DNA of 64,000 nt from Moduliflexus sp964602655 (GCA_964602655.1 CAZRSF010000012.1:1-64000), one strand, 5' to 3'. Shown: positions 26,901-34,665, counted from the stretch's first letter. Numbers and translations: made by a program. The notes: generated by a model from the letters alone, not told the origin.

Positions 26901-27024
26901 CGGCATAATCATCTACCGCACTCAACGGGCTTTTGACTTCAATCTTCTGCTGAGTTAATACATCAATAATCTCTTTCGAAGAAACCTGTAATTCTTTTGC
27001 TAATTCATGGATTCTATTACTCAT
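23908..27024 (-). CDS. infB: Translation initiation factor IF-2
   Basis: GTPase that delivers initiator tRNA to the 30S subunit. It is 1038 residues, long for the family. An N-terminal IF2_N module (1-50, RIHELAKELQVSSKEIIDVL) leads to an unusually long charged linker with six 13-residue tandem repeats (174-251). A second IF2_N module is at ~440-490 (VKELAEKMNIAPAKIIAHL). The G domain from ~534 has GHVDHGKTT, DTPGHEAF and NKID; the C-terminal fMet-tRNA domains follow. GGAGGTGAG precedes the ATG at 27024. It is 19 bases downstream of nusA. The ylxR and L7Ae-like genes often found between nusA and infB are absent. Confidence 0.97.
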   Translation of the reverse strand: MSNRIHELAKELQVSSKEIIDVLTQQKIEVKSPLSAVDDYAVALIRKTFRPSTQSDSDSDDDSDAKEKKGGGSLMYIPPRKRKKKRPVPHFPGSPAMERLEAIENAETSPSPEIGLETTVHTQRVEHAEKTIGQPVEPIFVQESPLAGEATPLVAPQTPSEAHPTRERRIFVQHKPRPDSERTAGQHKPRPNGERTVSQYKPRPDGERTFTPHKPRPDGERTFTPNKPRPDGERTFTPHKPRPEGEKKTDAERTVSSHEPRKPFKEDFKRRDRDQERKAPRENEQGAARKPFVRSSSSQRPLSAEQRAKDQRRPQEGAVEQSGDAKTLAGKRHSKFRPDEAAQKRKDEHHAKGEVTKHGKKPERPLSVEELAEKQRRDKLAAKHGNRNERTGQKRGTDVEEERDFRDFFPRSSRPTTRRKSAAKAAQKAQKAAVALRAQQAAELERSKVLNIHEMTTVKELAEKMNIAPAKIIAHLMTSGIMANVNQVLDPEAAVSLAQHFGFEVNTVSLEEEIELQDEIVDVSKLQPRPPVVTIMGHVDHGKTTLLDAIRESKITDTEFGGITQHIGAYAVEIRGQRIVFLDTPGHEAFTAMRARGAKATDAVVLVVAADDGIMPQTIEAIDHARAAKVPIIVAINKIDVPGSNPDRVMQELTKYGLTPEDWGGDTICVKVSAKQRTNLDDLLEMILLQAEILELKADPERLARGVIVEALLDKGRGPVATVLVQKGTLRVGDPFVVGSDYGKVRAMLDDFGNRVEEAGPSTPVEVLGLAGVPTAGDAFIVVDSERKARQISESRKEEQQKIEFSRTAKITLEGLHHHLKEGQTQELRIVIKADVHGSVEALTTSLEKLSTEQVRLQVIHGGVGAINESDVILASASNAIILGFNVKPVVKALDMAEKEQIDVRLYNVIYQAIDDVKKAMEGLLAPVYNEVQIGQAQVMALFSLPRGGTVAGCRVLDGKITRNAIIRQFRNNAEIFKGSIASLRRVKDDVREVLTGFECGIRLEGRNDVKEGDILRAFTTEKVTITLEEAAARSRKE
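26272..26505 (-). repeat. Six in-frame 39-bp tandem repeats in the IF-2 linker
   Basis: Codons 174-251 of infB contain six copies of a 13-residue unit, consensus HKPRPDGERTFTP. The central three copies are nearly identical, while the outer ones diverge (DSERTAGQ, NGERTVSQ, EGEKKTDA). The period of 39 bases is exact, so frame is kept. This is coding minisatellite DNA and may vary between strains. It has no spacers and is not a CRISPR. Confidence 0.92.
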
Positions 27025-27043
27025 CCAGTCTCACCTCCGCGAT

Positions 27044-28219
27044 TTAGATTTCAGAACCAAGATCATCCTGTTCCGCCACGACGTTATTTTCTCTCTCATC
27101 ATCGTAGAGATCGGTGTCATCCTCTTCTAAATCCGGTTCTTCCACATCTGTTTGCGAAAACGCGCGTTCAAACGATTCTTGTACCGCTATTTTCCGTTCA
27201 GATTCACTTAAAATGTTAATCCGCCACTTGGTTAACCTAACAGCTAATTTGGCATTCTGCCCTTTTTTCCCAATTGCTAACGCTAATTGATCATCCGCGA
27301 CAACAATATCAACTGTTCGTTCAGCGCTATGCACACTGGCGTTTTGGACTTTTGCCGGCGTAATGGCTCGACTGACAAGATCGGCAGGATCATCCGTCCA
27401 TTCAATAATATCAATTTTCTCACCTCGCAACTCTCGCACAATAGACTGAATACGCGCCCCTCTCATGCCAACACATGCCCCTACAGGGTCAACGTTCTTT
27501 TCTAATGACCGCACACCAATTTTTGCTCGAACACCGGGATCTCTGGCAACAGCGACTAATTCGACAATTCCTTCTGCGATTTCCGGCACCTCAATTTCAA
27601 ACATGCGAAAAAGAAAATCGTCAGATGTCCGAGACAACAAAATTTGAGGCCATTTCCCTGACGATCCAAGGCGCACATCCGTAATCATCGCCCGAATTTT
27701 ATCTCCGCGTTTATAAAACTCTCCCGGAATTTGTTCTCGTCTCGGCAGTACCGCTTCCGAATCTCCTAAGCTGACGACGACGCCGTTATCAATCCGCTGA
27801 ACTGTCGCCAACACAACTTCTCCGATACGCTCTTTATACAACTCAAACACTTTATATTTTTCCGCTTCTTTCACTTTTTGACTAATAATCTGTCGGGCTT
27901 TCTGGGCAGAAATCCTCCCTAAATCAGAAATATCCCGTTCAACATAGACTTCATCGCCGATTTCAGCGCTTGGTTCAATCTTTCTCGCACTCAGTAAATC
28001 AATTTCACATTTAGGATCCGTCACCTGAGCGACTACGTCTTTAATGGCATAGAGATGCAATGTTCCGCCTTCTTCGTCATACTCCACATCAAATCTGGAC
28101 TTATCACGTTTTTTGGCTGCTAATTCAATAGCACTAATCACGGCCTCGACAATGACTTTTAATGGTAATCCTTTTTCTCTTGCAATCTGTTCAAGAAGTT
28201 GAATTAACTCGCGATTCAT
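27044..28219 (-). CDS. nusA: Transcription termination/antitermination factor NusA
   Basis: 391 residues. It binds RNA polymerase and nascent RNA and affects pausing and antitermination. The N-terminal polymerase-binding domain starts MNRELIQLLEQIAREKGLPLKVI. The S1 domain (~130-205) has IGEVVLATVQRIDNGVVVSLGDSEAVLP. KH1 and KH2 follow (RAKIGVRSLEKNVDPVGACVGMRGARI; DDQLALAIGKKGQNAKLAVRL). The C-terminal ~45 residues are an acidic tail, not the two acidic-repeat domains of enterobacterial NusA. Position: 76 bases after rimP, 19 before infB. Confidence 0.97.
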   Translation of the reverse strand: MNRELIQLLEQIAREKGLPLKVIVEAVISAIELAAKKRDKSRFDVEYDEEGGTLHLYAIKDVVAQVTDPKCEIDLLSARKIEPSAEIGDEVYVERDISDLGRISAQKARQIISQKVKEAEKYKVFELYKERIGEVVLATVQRIDNGVVVSLGDSEAVLPRREQIPGEFYKRGDKIRAMITDVRLGSSGKWPQILLSRTSDDFLFRMFEIEVPEIAEGIVELVAVARDPGVRAKIGVRSLEKNVDPVGACVGMRGARIQSIVRELRGEKIDIIEWTDDPADLVSRAITPAKVQNASVHSAERTVDIVVADDQLALAIGKKGQNAKLAVRLTKWRINILSESERKIAVQESFERAFSQTDVEEPDLEEDDTDLYDDERENNVVAEQDDLGSEI

Positions 28220-28295
28220 AAGCTTTTCATGTTCTCTCTCTGTTACAACGTCTCTTCACTGAGAATTCCTGAGATCGGGAAATATTGAGGAATCC

Positions 28296-28781
28296 TTAAA
28301 ACTCGACTTCTAACCGTGCTGATGAAATACTCTCGGAGGGAATGCTGACTTCTTCCTTCGTATCTTCAAGAACGATGCGCACTGCTGAATGCGCGCCACC
28401 TTCGTCTTCTTGCACTCCTTGCAGGCGTCCTAAAAATTTTTTTCTTCCGTGTATCACTTGATACGTTTTAATTTTTACCAGGCGGTTCTGAAACCGAATA
28501 AAATCTTGTAATCTTTTAAGCGGACGGTCTAAGCCAGGCGAAGACACTTCAAAGACATATTGCGATTGAATAATATTCTCAACTTCCAGTATCACGTCAC
28601 ATTCCCGGCTAACGTACTGACAATCGTCAAGTGTCACACCACCTGGTTTATCAATAAAAATCCGCAAAACATTTGTTTTTCCTTCACGGTGAAATTCCAC
28701 GTCAACTAATTCAAGCTGCTGCATTTCAATAACTGGCGCAATAATGGCTTTTACGCGTTCAACAATTGACTGTCCAGACAT
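28296..28781 (-). CDS. rimP: Ribosome maturation factor RimP
   Basis: 161 residues. RimP assists 30S assembly. Typical blocks are MQQLELVDVEFHREGKTNVLRIFIDKPGGV, DCQYVSREC, FEVSSPGLDRPLKRLQDF, and the C-terminal SH3-like part with FLGRLQGV. The ATG at 28781 is preferred, with GGAGAG just upstream; an ATG four codons earlier overlaps that ribosome site. First gene of the rimP-nusA-infB-ylxP-rbfA operon. Confidence 0.95.
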   Translation of the reverse strand: MSGQSIVERVKAIIAPVIEMQQLELVDVEFHREGKTNVLRIFIDKPGGVTLDDCQYVSRECDVILEVENIIQSQYVFEVSSPGLDRPLKRLQDFIRFQNRLVKIKTYQVIHGRKKFLGRLQGVQEDEGGAHSAVRIVLEDTKEEVSIPSESISSARLEVEF

Positions 28782-28821
28782 ACATCTCTCCATATTACGA
28801 CAACGAGCAAATCACACATTC

Positions 28822-28850
28822 GGCATACCATCAAGGATACAACATGACAA
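28822..28850 (-). promoter_or_regulatory. Candidate sigma-70 promoter of the rimP operon
   Basis: Minus strand: TTGTCA (28845-28850), 17-base spacer, TATGCC (28822-28827). The -35 matches five of six, the -10 three of six. It starts right at the end of the T-run of an upstream terminator and would give a leader of about 33 bases before rimP. Confidence 0.5.
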
Positions 28851-28878
28851 AAAACAAAAAAGTGGGCAATTGCCCACT
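28851..28878 (-). terminator. Intrinsic terminator upstream of the rimP operon
   Basis: Perfect palindromic stem AGTGGGCAA/TTGCCCACT, then TTTTTTGTTTT on the minus strand. It would stop transcripts coming from the outer-membrane protein gene to the right before they enter the rimP operon. Confidence 0.85.
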
Positions 28879-29120
28879 CGAAATTCTTTCGTTATGCGAT
28901 GTATTCCTTCTGATTTGGGAGAATTAAACACATATCGGCACTATGCCAATACGATGCACATTTCAGAAGCATCCTCCTTGTAGGATAAGTTATTGAGTTT
29001 TCTCTTTAAGAGTTATCAAGCCCTTTAAAAAAAAAGGAGAGAATTGGCAAGGAAAAAAAACGACTATTTTCTTCTGTTCGAAGATTTTCAACATTCTCTC
29101 CCATATCGTCAAAAAAAACC
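28879..29120 (-). other. Untranslated 3' region after the outer-membrane barrel gene
   Basis: No gene seen. On the minus strand it contains two T-runs (8 and 9 T) behind possible stems: GGAGAGAAT (29093-29101) can pair at long range with ATTCTCTCC just before the nine-T tract, enclosing a small TCTTC-GAACA-GAAGA hairpin. These may be an additional terminator for the gene that stops at 29121. Confidence 0.4.
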
Positions 29121-29723
29121 TTAAAAGAATCGAAACATCACACTGACATCTGCCACTTGATAACTTTCATCGCCAAATGCAAAATGCATCAGTCCTTCTA
29201 AGCTGATTGAATAGGTTGTATTGGTAAAAAATTCCACACCGCCACCACCATTGACTCCCAATGCCCATCCGTCTTTCACATCAGACACTGGAGCCACTCC
29301 TGCCGTCGCATTAACCTGCTCATCTTCATATTTATAGAGACCTGCGTTAGCAGTCAAAAATGGCGTAATATTCTTTCTTGAAAGCCGGTAAATCCCTCCA
29401 CCGGTAAGATACCAACTGCTGAATAACACATCCACGCTTCCGATAAGCGGCTCATATCCAGCAGAAACCGTGTCTTCGAACCGCCAATACCCGCCAGTTA
29501 ATTTTAATCCGATTTCATGAATATATGGCGCATATTCCACAAAGACCCGTCCTGTTACCCCTGTCCCAAGATAGCCATCAAGACACCATGCTGTTCCGGC
29601 GTTAAATCCGACAGAAACTCCCGGTTCACGTTCTCCAGCCACGCTGAACGTCGAACCCATCACCACCAAAACTGCCATCACTATAATACTGAATATTCCT
29701 TTTATGACAATTTTCTTTCTCAT
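29121..29723 (-). CDS. Small outer-membrane beta-barrel protein (hypothetical)
   Basis: 200 residues. A clear Sec signal peptide (~1-29, ending TFSVAG) is followed by alternating amphipathic strands rich in Gly, Tyr and Phe (GLKLTGGYWRFED, SWYLTGGGIYRLS, GWALGVNGGGGVEFF, YSISLEGLMHFAFG). The protein ends on phenylalanine (VSVMFRFF), the usual BAM recognition residue. This is the pattern of an eight-stranded OmpA/OmpW-like barrel, but no specific family is recognised. AAGGAG lies before the ATG. It stands alone between rnpB and the rimP operon. Function unknown. Confidence 0.8.
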   Translation of the reverse strand: MRKKIVIKGIFSIIVMAVLVVMGSTFSVAGEREPGVSVGFNAGTAWCLDGYLGTGVTGRVFVEYAPYIHEIGLKLTGGYWRFEDTVSAGYEPLIGSVDVLFSSWYLTGGGIYRLSRKNITPFLTANAGLYKYEDEQVNATAGVAPVSDVKDGWALGVNGGGGVEFFTNTTYSISLEGLMHFAFGDESYQVADVSVMFRFF

Positions 29724-29754
29724 CGCGATCTCCTTATGGTTACATGAATATGAC

Positions 29755-30127
29755 GTGCTGAAGCAAACCTATAAGCCGAGTTCTGTCTTCCGTCACCGGA
29801 ATGATAATCATTTATCTGGAATACCTGTTACCAAGCATCCTCAAGCGATCAACCCGAAAACATCGAGCGGGCAGCTCTCCAACGTTTTCCTATTCGATCT
29901 TGCTCCGGGTGAGGTTTACCGTGCCAATTCTGTTGCCAGAATCGCGGTGGGCTCTTACCCCGCCTTTTCACCATTACCTGAACCCTTGCAGGCCATCGGC
30001 TGTGTTTTTTCTGTGGCACTATCTGTCGGATCACTCCGCCTGGGCGTTACCCAGCACCCTGCCCTTTGGAGCTCGGACTTTCCTCTCACAGTCTCTCTGT
30101 CAGCGATTATCCAGTTTCCATCAGCAC
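29755..30127 (-). ncRNA. rnpB: RNase P RNA, bacterial class A
   Basis: Catalytic RNA that cuts tRNA 5' leaders. On the minus strand the conserved core is plain: GAGGAAAGTCCGAGCTCC near the 5' end, GGGTGCTGGGTAACGCCCAG, the P10-P11 region GATAGTGCCACAGAAA, the GGTGAAAAGGCGGGGTAAGAGCCCACC block, and the 3' ACAGAACTCGGCTTATAG. The P1 helix is formed by GTGCTGA at 30127-30121 with TCAGCAC at 29761-29755, which sets the ends. Length about 373 nt. A promoter lies just upstream. Open frames reading through this region on the plus strand are spurious. Confidence 0.96.
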
Positions 30128-30137
30128 ACTATAGCAA

Positions 30138-30167
30138 ACCATAATCATCTTCAGAGAGATTTGTCAA
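30138..30167 (-). promoter_or_regulatory. Promoter of rnpB
   Basis: Minus strand: perfect TTGACA (30162-30167), 18-base spacer, TATGGT (30138-30143). The expected start falls about ten bases later, at the mature 5' end predicted from P1 pairing. Confidence 0.7.
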
Positions 30168-30215
30168 GAGAAAAGCCAAAAAATAGGGAAGTTTTAGTTT
30201 TCAACCACTTTCCAG

Positions 30216-30245
30216 TTGACATTCTCTTCTGTCTTGAATTATGAA
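30216..30245 (+). promoter_or_regulatory. Candidate promoter of the exosortase gene
   Basis: Plus strand: perfect TTGACA (30216-30221), 18-base spacer, TATGAA (30240-30245; four of six). It diverges from the rnpB promoter and would give a leader of about 100 bases before the GTG at 30351. Confidence 0.45.
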
Positions 30246-30350
30246 GGTCTTTAGAAACGGAAAATATACGTTAGCGTAGAATTATAAGGAGTCTTTATCA
30301 AGCGCGTTTACCATGCGACACAAACTAAACGCACTGATAAGAAAATAGTT

Positions 30351-31229
30351 GTGCAACGAGAACTTCATCAGAACGATTACAGCCCCCTTGTCAAACTTGC
30401 GATCATCAGCATTACATTGATCTTACTATATTTCCCCACGTTTCATATGTTTGTTTATGATTGGAGTCATGATGATAACTATTCACACGGATTTCTTGTG
30501 CCCATCATTGTGGCATACTTAGTCTGGACTAAAAAAGAGCAAATCAATGCGCTTCGGCCAGCGCCTTCGCTATCGGGAATTCCAATCATTTTATTAGGAT
30601 TAAGCATGTATCTTGTTGGAACGATTGGGGCAGAGTGGTTTCTAAAACGGACATCTCTCATTATCGTGTTAGGAGGAATTATTCTATATCTGTACGGCAA
30701 GGCGTATTTCAAACTATTGCTGTTTCCATTAGTGTTTCTGATGTTTATGGTTCCGCTTCCTGCCATTATTTATTCAGCGCTGGCCTTTAAACTCCAACTC
30801 TTTGTCTCAATCATATCCACAAAATTAATCGCCCTGGCAGGGATTCCTGTTTTTCGGGAAGGGAACATTCTTTATGTATCTACCGGTCCATTAGCCGTAG
30901 AAGAAGCGTGCAGCGGTATGCGTTCAATCATGGCACTACTCGCGTTGAGCGCCCTATTTGCGTATTTGATGTATGACTCGCGGTTCAAACAATGGATTCT
31001 TGTCGCCAGTGCATTACCAATTGCTGTCATTACTAATGTTATTCGCGTAACCACGACTGGCATCTTTGCGCATTATTGGGGGAAAGCATTTGCGGAAGGG
31101 ATATTGCACGAGTCATTTGGCTGGCTCGTTTTTGTCATTGCGTTTATTTTACTTTTTTTATTGGGAAAACTTTTAGACGTGATGTTCCCATTACCACCAA
31201 AGCCTTCTAAGCCTGCGCCCACCGAATAA
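30351..31229 (+). CDS. Exosortase/archaeosortase family transpeptidase
   Basis: 292 residues, about eight TM helices. Exosortases process C-terminal sorting signals (PEP-CTERM type) on exported proteins and usually go with exopolysaccharide loci. The family triad is intact: Cys in VEEACSGMRSI, Arg in TNVIRVTTTG and His in LHESFGW. NYSHGFLVPIIVAYLVW near the N-terminus is also typical. A C-terminal EpsI-like domain is not present, so it is a stand-alone exosortase. The frame starts with GTG at 30351 and no clear Shine-Dalgarno; a shorter start cannot be excluded. No PEP-CTERM substrate or EPS gene lies within the window. Confidence 0.92.
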   Translation: MQRELHQNDYSPLVKLAIISITLILLYFPTFHMFVYDWSHDDNYSHGFLVPIIVAYLVWTKKEQINALRPAPSLSGIPIILLGLSMYLVGTIGAEWFLKRTSLIIVLGGIILYLYGKAYFKLLLFPLVFLMFMVPLPAIIYSALAFKLQLFVSIISTKLIALAGIPVFREGNILYVSTGPLAVEEACSGMRSIMALLALSALFAYLMYDSRFKQWILVASALPIAVITNVIRVTTTGIFAHYWGKAFAEGILHESFGWLVFVIAFILLFLLGKLLDVMFPLPPKPSKPAPTE

Positions 31230-31252
31230 GATATTCATTCACATCATGAGTA

Positions 31253-31297
31253 TAAAAAAACGAGAGGCCGGAAAATCTTTCTCCAGCCATCTCGTTA
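31253..31297 (-). terminator. Terminator at the end of the ribosomal protein supercluster
   Basis: On the minus strand, 29 bases after rplQ, an imperfect stem (AACGAGATGGCTGGA against TCCGGCCTCTCGTT) is followed by TTTTTTT. It also lies after the convergent exosortase gene and may work weakly in that direction (tail TTAATTTATT). Confidence 0.85.
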
Positions 31298-31325
31298 ATT
31301 TATTCTAAAGATGTTGTGCCGCTGA

Positions 31326-31688
31326 TTATTTCTGAATGTCCACTAATTCAATAATCGCCATTGGCGCTCCATCTCCCTGGCGTTGCCCGATTTTAATAAT
31401 TCGAGTATAGCCCCCGTTGCGGTCAGCAGACTGAGCAGCAATCGTATCAAACAATTTATGGACAATATCTTTGCTCTGAACAAATGCCAACGCCTGCCTG
31501 CGAGCATGTAAATCTCCACGTTTACCGAGCGTGATCATTTTTTCCGCAAAACTTTGCATGGCCTTCGCTTTCGGCAATGTCGTCGTAATACGTCCGTAAC
31601 GAAGCAATTCCGTTACTAAATTTCTGAACAACGCCCTTCGATGGCTATAGCGTCTCCCTAACTTTTTCCCAGCTACTCTATGGCGCAT
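31326..31688 (-). CDS. rplQ: 50S ribosomal protein L17 (bL17)
   Basis: 120 residues. Family blocks MRHRVAGKKLGR, HRRALFRNLVTELLRYGRITTTLPKAK and the C-terminal GGYTRIIKIGQRQGDGAPMAIIEL. Last gene of the alpha series. Its Shine-Dalgarno (GAGGA) lies inside the end of rpoA, whose stop is six bases upstream, so the two are translationally close. A strong terminator follows. Confidence 0.97.
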   Translation of the reverse strand: MRHRVAGKKLGRRYSHRRALFRNLVTELLRYGRITTTLPKAKAMQSFAEKMITLGKRGDLHARRQALAFVQSKDIVHKLFDTIAAQSADRNGGYTRIIKIGQRQGDGAPMAIIELVDIQK

Positions 31689-31694
31689 GATGGT

Positions 31695-32720
31695 TTAATC
31701 CTCTTCTTCTTGTTCTTTCGGTATTGGCGGGAAATTCTCTAATTTCATTCCTAAAGAAAGTCCCATTTCCGTCAAGATTGCCTTAATCTCATTTAACGAT
31801 TTCTTACCAAAATTTCGGGTCTTCAACATTTCGGCATCTGTTTTTTGCACCAATTCGCCAATCGTTCGAATATCCGCGTTCTTTAAACAATTATTGGAAC
31901 GGACAGACAATTCCAATTCATCAACACTTCGGAAAAGATGTTCATTGATGGAATCTTCTTCTTCCACTTCAGTAATCTCTTCTTCAGGTTCTTCTTCAAA
32001 TGTGATCATCCCAGCTAAGTGTTGTGCTAAAATTTTCGCGCTCTGTCCGATGGCTTCTGCCGGAGACATACTGCCATCAGTCCACACTTCAAATGTCAAT
32101 TTATCAAAATCAATGCGTCGTCCAATTCGGGTCGGCTCAACAAAGAACGAAACCTCTGTGACTGGACTAAACATCGCGTCAAGACAAATCACACCATCTT
32201 CCTGACCATTTCGTCGGCGGAAAACATCTGCTGGCACATATCCTCTGCCACTTTCAAACCGCAATTCAGCCTGAAATACGCTTTTAGGTTTGACGGTGAA
32301 CAACTGAAGATCAGGATTAAGCATTTTCAGCTTTGTGTGGTCAATTTGAATATCCGACGCTTTCACTACAATCTCGTGATCCTTTGGATTTTTTATTTCC
32401 ACTCGGAAGAAGATTGGCTGTTCAAAGGCCTCACTGTCTAATATCTTATACCGCAAGGATTTAATATTTAACAGTACATTCATGGTATCTTCAACGATCC
32501 CAAGAGTCTGAGAAAATTCATCATGAACGCCTGCAATCTTAATCCCAGTGACAGCAATCCCTCGTAAAGAGGAAAGCAATACGCGGCGAAGGGAATGTCC
32601 TACAGTTGTCCCAAAACCTCGTTCAAAGGGTTCGGCAAAGAACTTACCGTAGGAGTTCGTTACACTCCCCCGATCACATTCTAAATGTTTAGCTTTCTGA
32701 ATTCCCTTCCAATGTTGCAT
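31695..32720 (-). CDS. rpoA: RNA polymerase alpha subunit
   Basis: 341 residues. The N-terminal assembly domain (~1-230) has FAEPFERGFGTTVGHSLRRVLLSSL and the beta-interacting DGSMSPAEAIGQSAKIL. An acidic linker (FEEEPEEEITEVEEED) joins it to the C-terminal domain (~265-325), where RSNNCLKNADIRTIGEL contains the UP-element DNA-contact residues. Complete, normal length. The ATG at 32720 has no close Shine-Dalgarno. A 161-base gap separates it from rpsD. Confidence 0.97.
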   Translation of the reverse strand: MQHWKGIQKAKHLECDRGSVTNSYGKFFAEPFERGFGTTVGHSLRRVLLSSLRGIAVTGIKIAGVHDEFSQTLGIVEDTMNVLLNIKSLRYKILDSEAFEQPIFFRVEIKNPKDHEIVVKASDIQIDHTKLKMLNPDLQLFTVKPKSVFQAELRFESGRGYVPADVFRRRNGQEDGVICLDAMFSPVTEVSFFVEPTRIGRRIDFDKLTFEVWTDGSMSPAEAIGQSAKILAQHLAGMITFEEEPEEEITEVEEEDSINEHLFRSVDELELSVRSNNCLKNADIRTIGELVQKTDAEMLKTRNFGKKSLNEIKAILTEMGLSLGMKLENFPPIPKEQEEED

Positions 32721-32881
32721 GGAACAACGTCATGTCCTTGTTTAGGTTAATCGTTGGCTTCTGAAAGTTCCATAACGAAAAAGCATAAAGAGCTCTCCGC
32801 AACAGACACAATAGAAACATGAGATGGATCAGGGAGAGAGGATAAAACATGTGCTATCTCCCCCCCCTCATCAGTTCTGTA
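32721..32881 (-). other. rpsD-rpoA intercistronic gap
   Basis: 161 bases without a gene. Just after the rpsD stop it has a run of eight C (32871-32878; G8 on the sense strand), a place prone to sequencing or replication slippage. GGGAGA and TCTCCC around it can form a six-pair stem. Confidence 0.35.
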
Positions 32882-33508
32882 CTATTTCGAATACAACTCA
32901 ACAATGAGTTGTTCCTGAATCTCCTCAGTGATATCCGCACGTTTTGGAAAATCAAGTACCGTCGCAGAAAAATGATCGCGGTCTAATGAAAGCCACGCAG
33001 GAACCCCACGCCGTTCACTTGATTTGAGGGATTCTTGAATACGTTTCATTTTGCGGCTTTTTTCCTCGATTTCGATCTTTTGATTTTTACGCACTAAATA
33101 CGAAGGAATATCCACTCGTTTTCCATTCACTAAGACATGACCATGTCGAACCACTTGGCGCGCTTCGGTTCGCGAAGAAGATAATCCTAAGCGATAGATC
33201 ACGTTATCCAACCGGCGTTCCAATAAAAATAATAAATTTTCGCCGGTAATTCCACGTTGTCGTTCAGCTTTTTCAAAATATCCGCTAAACTGAGCTTCTA
33301 ACAAGCCATACATTCGTTTGACTTTTTGTTTTTCGCGGAGCTGAGTTCCGTAATCAGAACGTTTCGTCCGCCGCTGTCCGTGTTGACCGGGAGCATAATT
33401 TCTCCGCTCAATTGCACATTTATCAGTATGACAGCGATCACCTTTCAAATATAATTTGACACCCTCAACTCTACAGAGTCGACATACTGGACCAATATAT
33501 CGTGCCAA
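32882..33508 (-). CDS. rpsD: 30S ribosomal protein S4 (uS4)
   Basis: 208 residues. Starts with TTG at 33508, supported by GGAGGAAGG just upstream and the conserved MARYIGP start. Zinc-binding (C+) form: Cys9 and Cys12 in GPVCRLCR, with two more in DRCHTDKCAIERR. The S4 RNA-binding domain has RLDNVIYRLGLSSSRTEARQVVRHGHVLVNG. Primary 16S-binding protein; in enterobacteria also the repressor of the alpha operon, not shown here. Confidence 0.97.
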   Translation of the reverse strand: MARYIGPVCRLCRVEGVKLYLKGDRCHTDKCAIERRNYAPGQHGQRRTKRSDYGTQLREKQKVKRMYGLLEAQFSGYFEKAERQRGITGENLLFLLERRLDNVIYRLGLSSSRTEARQVVRHGHVLVNGKRVDIPSYLVRKNQKIEIEEKSRKMKRIQESLKSSERRGVPAWLSLDRDHFSATVLDFPKRADITEEIQEQLIVELYSK

Positions 33509-33592
33509 TGACCTTCCTCCTCTTCATAACCAGTCACGTGTGTGACAGAATACGTAGATTTCTGCAAGCCTCATCATGAGTTTACAGTACAA

Positions 33593-34006
33593 TTAGACAC
33601 GTCTGCGTTTCGGCGGGCGGCATCCGTTATGAGGAATCGGCGTTACATCTTTAATCGCCTTTACCTCTAAGCCGACAGCCTGTAATGCGCGAATTGCGGC
33701 TTCACGACCTGCGCCAGGGCCTTTGACATAGACCTCAATATGTCGCATCCCCATATCCAATGCCTTTTTCCCGCAATCGCGTGCTGCCATCTGAGCAGCA
33801 AACGGAGTATTTTTTCGAGACCCTTTATATCCAATACTTCCCGCACTTGACCAGGAAATAGTATTACCATTCATGTCCGTGATTGTAATAATCGTATTAT
33901 TGAATGTACTTTGGACATGCGCAACACCTCTATCAATGTTGCCAAAGTCTCGCCGTTTTTTCTTCGTTGCTGTTGCTGCTGTTCCTTTTTTTTGCGTTTT
34001 CGCCAT
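33593..34006 (-). CDS. rpsK: 30S ribosomal protein S11 (uS11)
   Basis: 137 residues. A basic N-terminal tail (KKGTAATATKKKRRDF) is followed by the family core GVAHVQSTFNNTIITITDMNGN, GSRKNTPFAAQMAA and the C-terminal PIPHNGCRPPKRRRV. Part of the 30S platform. Lies in the usual rpsM-rpsK-rpsD order. Confidence 0.97.
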   Translation of the reverse strand: MAKTQKKGTAATATKKKRRDFGNIDRGVAHVQSTFNNTIITITDMNGNTISWSSAGSIGYKGSRKNTPFAAQMAARDCGKKALDMGMRHIEVYVKGPGAGREAAIRALQAVGLEVKAIKDVTPIPHNGCRPPKRRRV

Positions 34007-34091
34007 GTTTTACGTGTTCCAGGAGAATGCATAGGACGGAAAGTTTGTCTGTGACGAACGCTTTCATCCCGCAACTCTACATGTTAATGGA

Positions 34092-34481
34092 CTATTTTTT
34101 CTTTACCGCTTTTGCTTTTGATGCAACCGCACGTCTTGGGCCTTTCCGGGTACGCGCATTTGTTCGCGTCCGCTGCCCACGAACAGGAAGACCTCGACGA
34201 TGCCGCAATCCCCGATAACACCCAATATCCATGAGACGCTTAATATTCATTGCGACTTCACGTCGCAAATCACCCTCTACTTGAAACTCACCACTTTCAA
34301 CGATGAGCTTTCGAAGCAAGTTGACTTCTTCTTCCGTCAGGTCTTGAACACGCTTGTCAGGATGAATTTCTGCTCGCGCTAAAATTTTATTCGACGTTGA
34401 ACGTCCAATCCCTAAAATATAGGTCAACCCAATTTCGACCCGTTTATTTTTTGGCAAATCTACACCCGCGATTCTAGCCAA
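34092..34481 (-). CDS. rpsM: 30S ribosomal protein S13 (uS13)
   Basis: 129 residues. Begins with TTG at 34481, with GGAGGG seven bases upstream; the protein starts MARIAGVDLPKNKRVEIGLTYILGIG. The tail has RGLRHRRGLPVRGQRTRTNARTRKGPRR, which reaches toward the A and P sites. No ATG in frame is available, so the TTG start is firm. Confidence 0.97.
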   Translation of the reverse strand: MARIAGVDLPKNKRVEIGLTYILGIGRSTSNKILARAEIHPDKRVQDLTEEEVNLLRKLIVESGEFQVEGDLRREVAMNIKRLMDIGCYRGLRHRRGLPVRGQRTRTNARTRKGPRRAVASKAKAVKKK

Positions 34482-34551
34482 GGGACACCCTCCATGTTAA
34501 AAATTCGACAGACTCCGCTTGGAAGTGATGGTGCAATAATAGCATCCCTTC

Positions 34552-34665
34552 TTACCCCTGTCGTTGTTTATGACGAGGATTTTCACAAATTACGCGAATG
34601 ATCCCCTTCCGTTTGATAATTCGACATTTGTCACAAATCTTTTTGATTGATGAACGTACTTTCAT
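34552..34665 (-). CDS. rpmJ: 50S ribosomal protein L36 (bL36)
   Basis: 37 residues, MKVRSSIKKICDKCRIIKRKG then IRVICENPRHKQRQG. Zinc ligands Cys11, Cys14, Cys27 and His32 are all present. The start at 34665 has AGGGAG upstream; the open frame continues further but only this part is L36. Lies between infA and rpsM as in many bacteria. Confidence 0.96.
   Translation of the reverse strand: MKVRSSIKKICDKCRIIKRKGIIRVICENPRHKQRQG

Noticed and set aside
29704..30244. Two overlapping plus-strand open frames of about 146 codons
   Set aside because: They lie over the RNase P RNA gene on the other strand; the conserved rnpB core explains the sequence.
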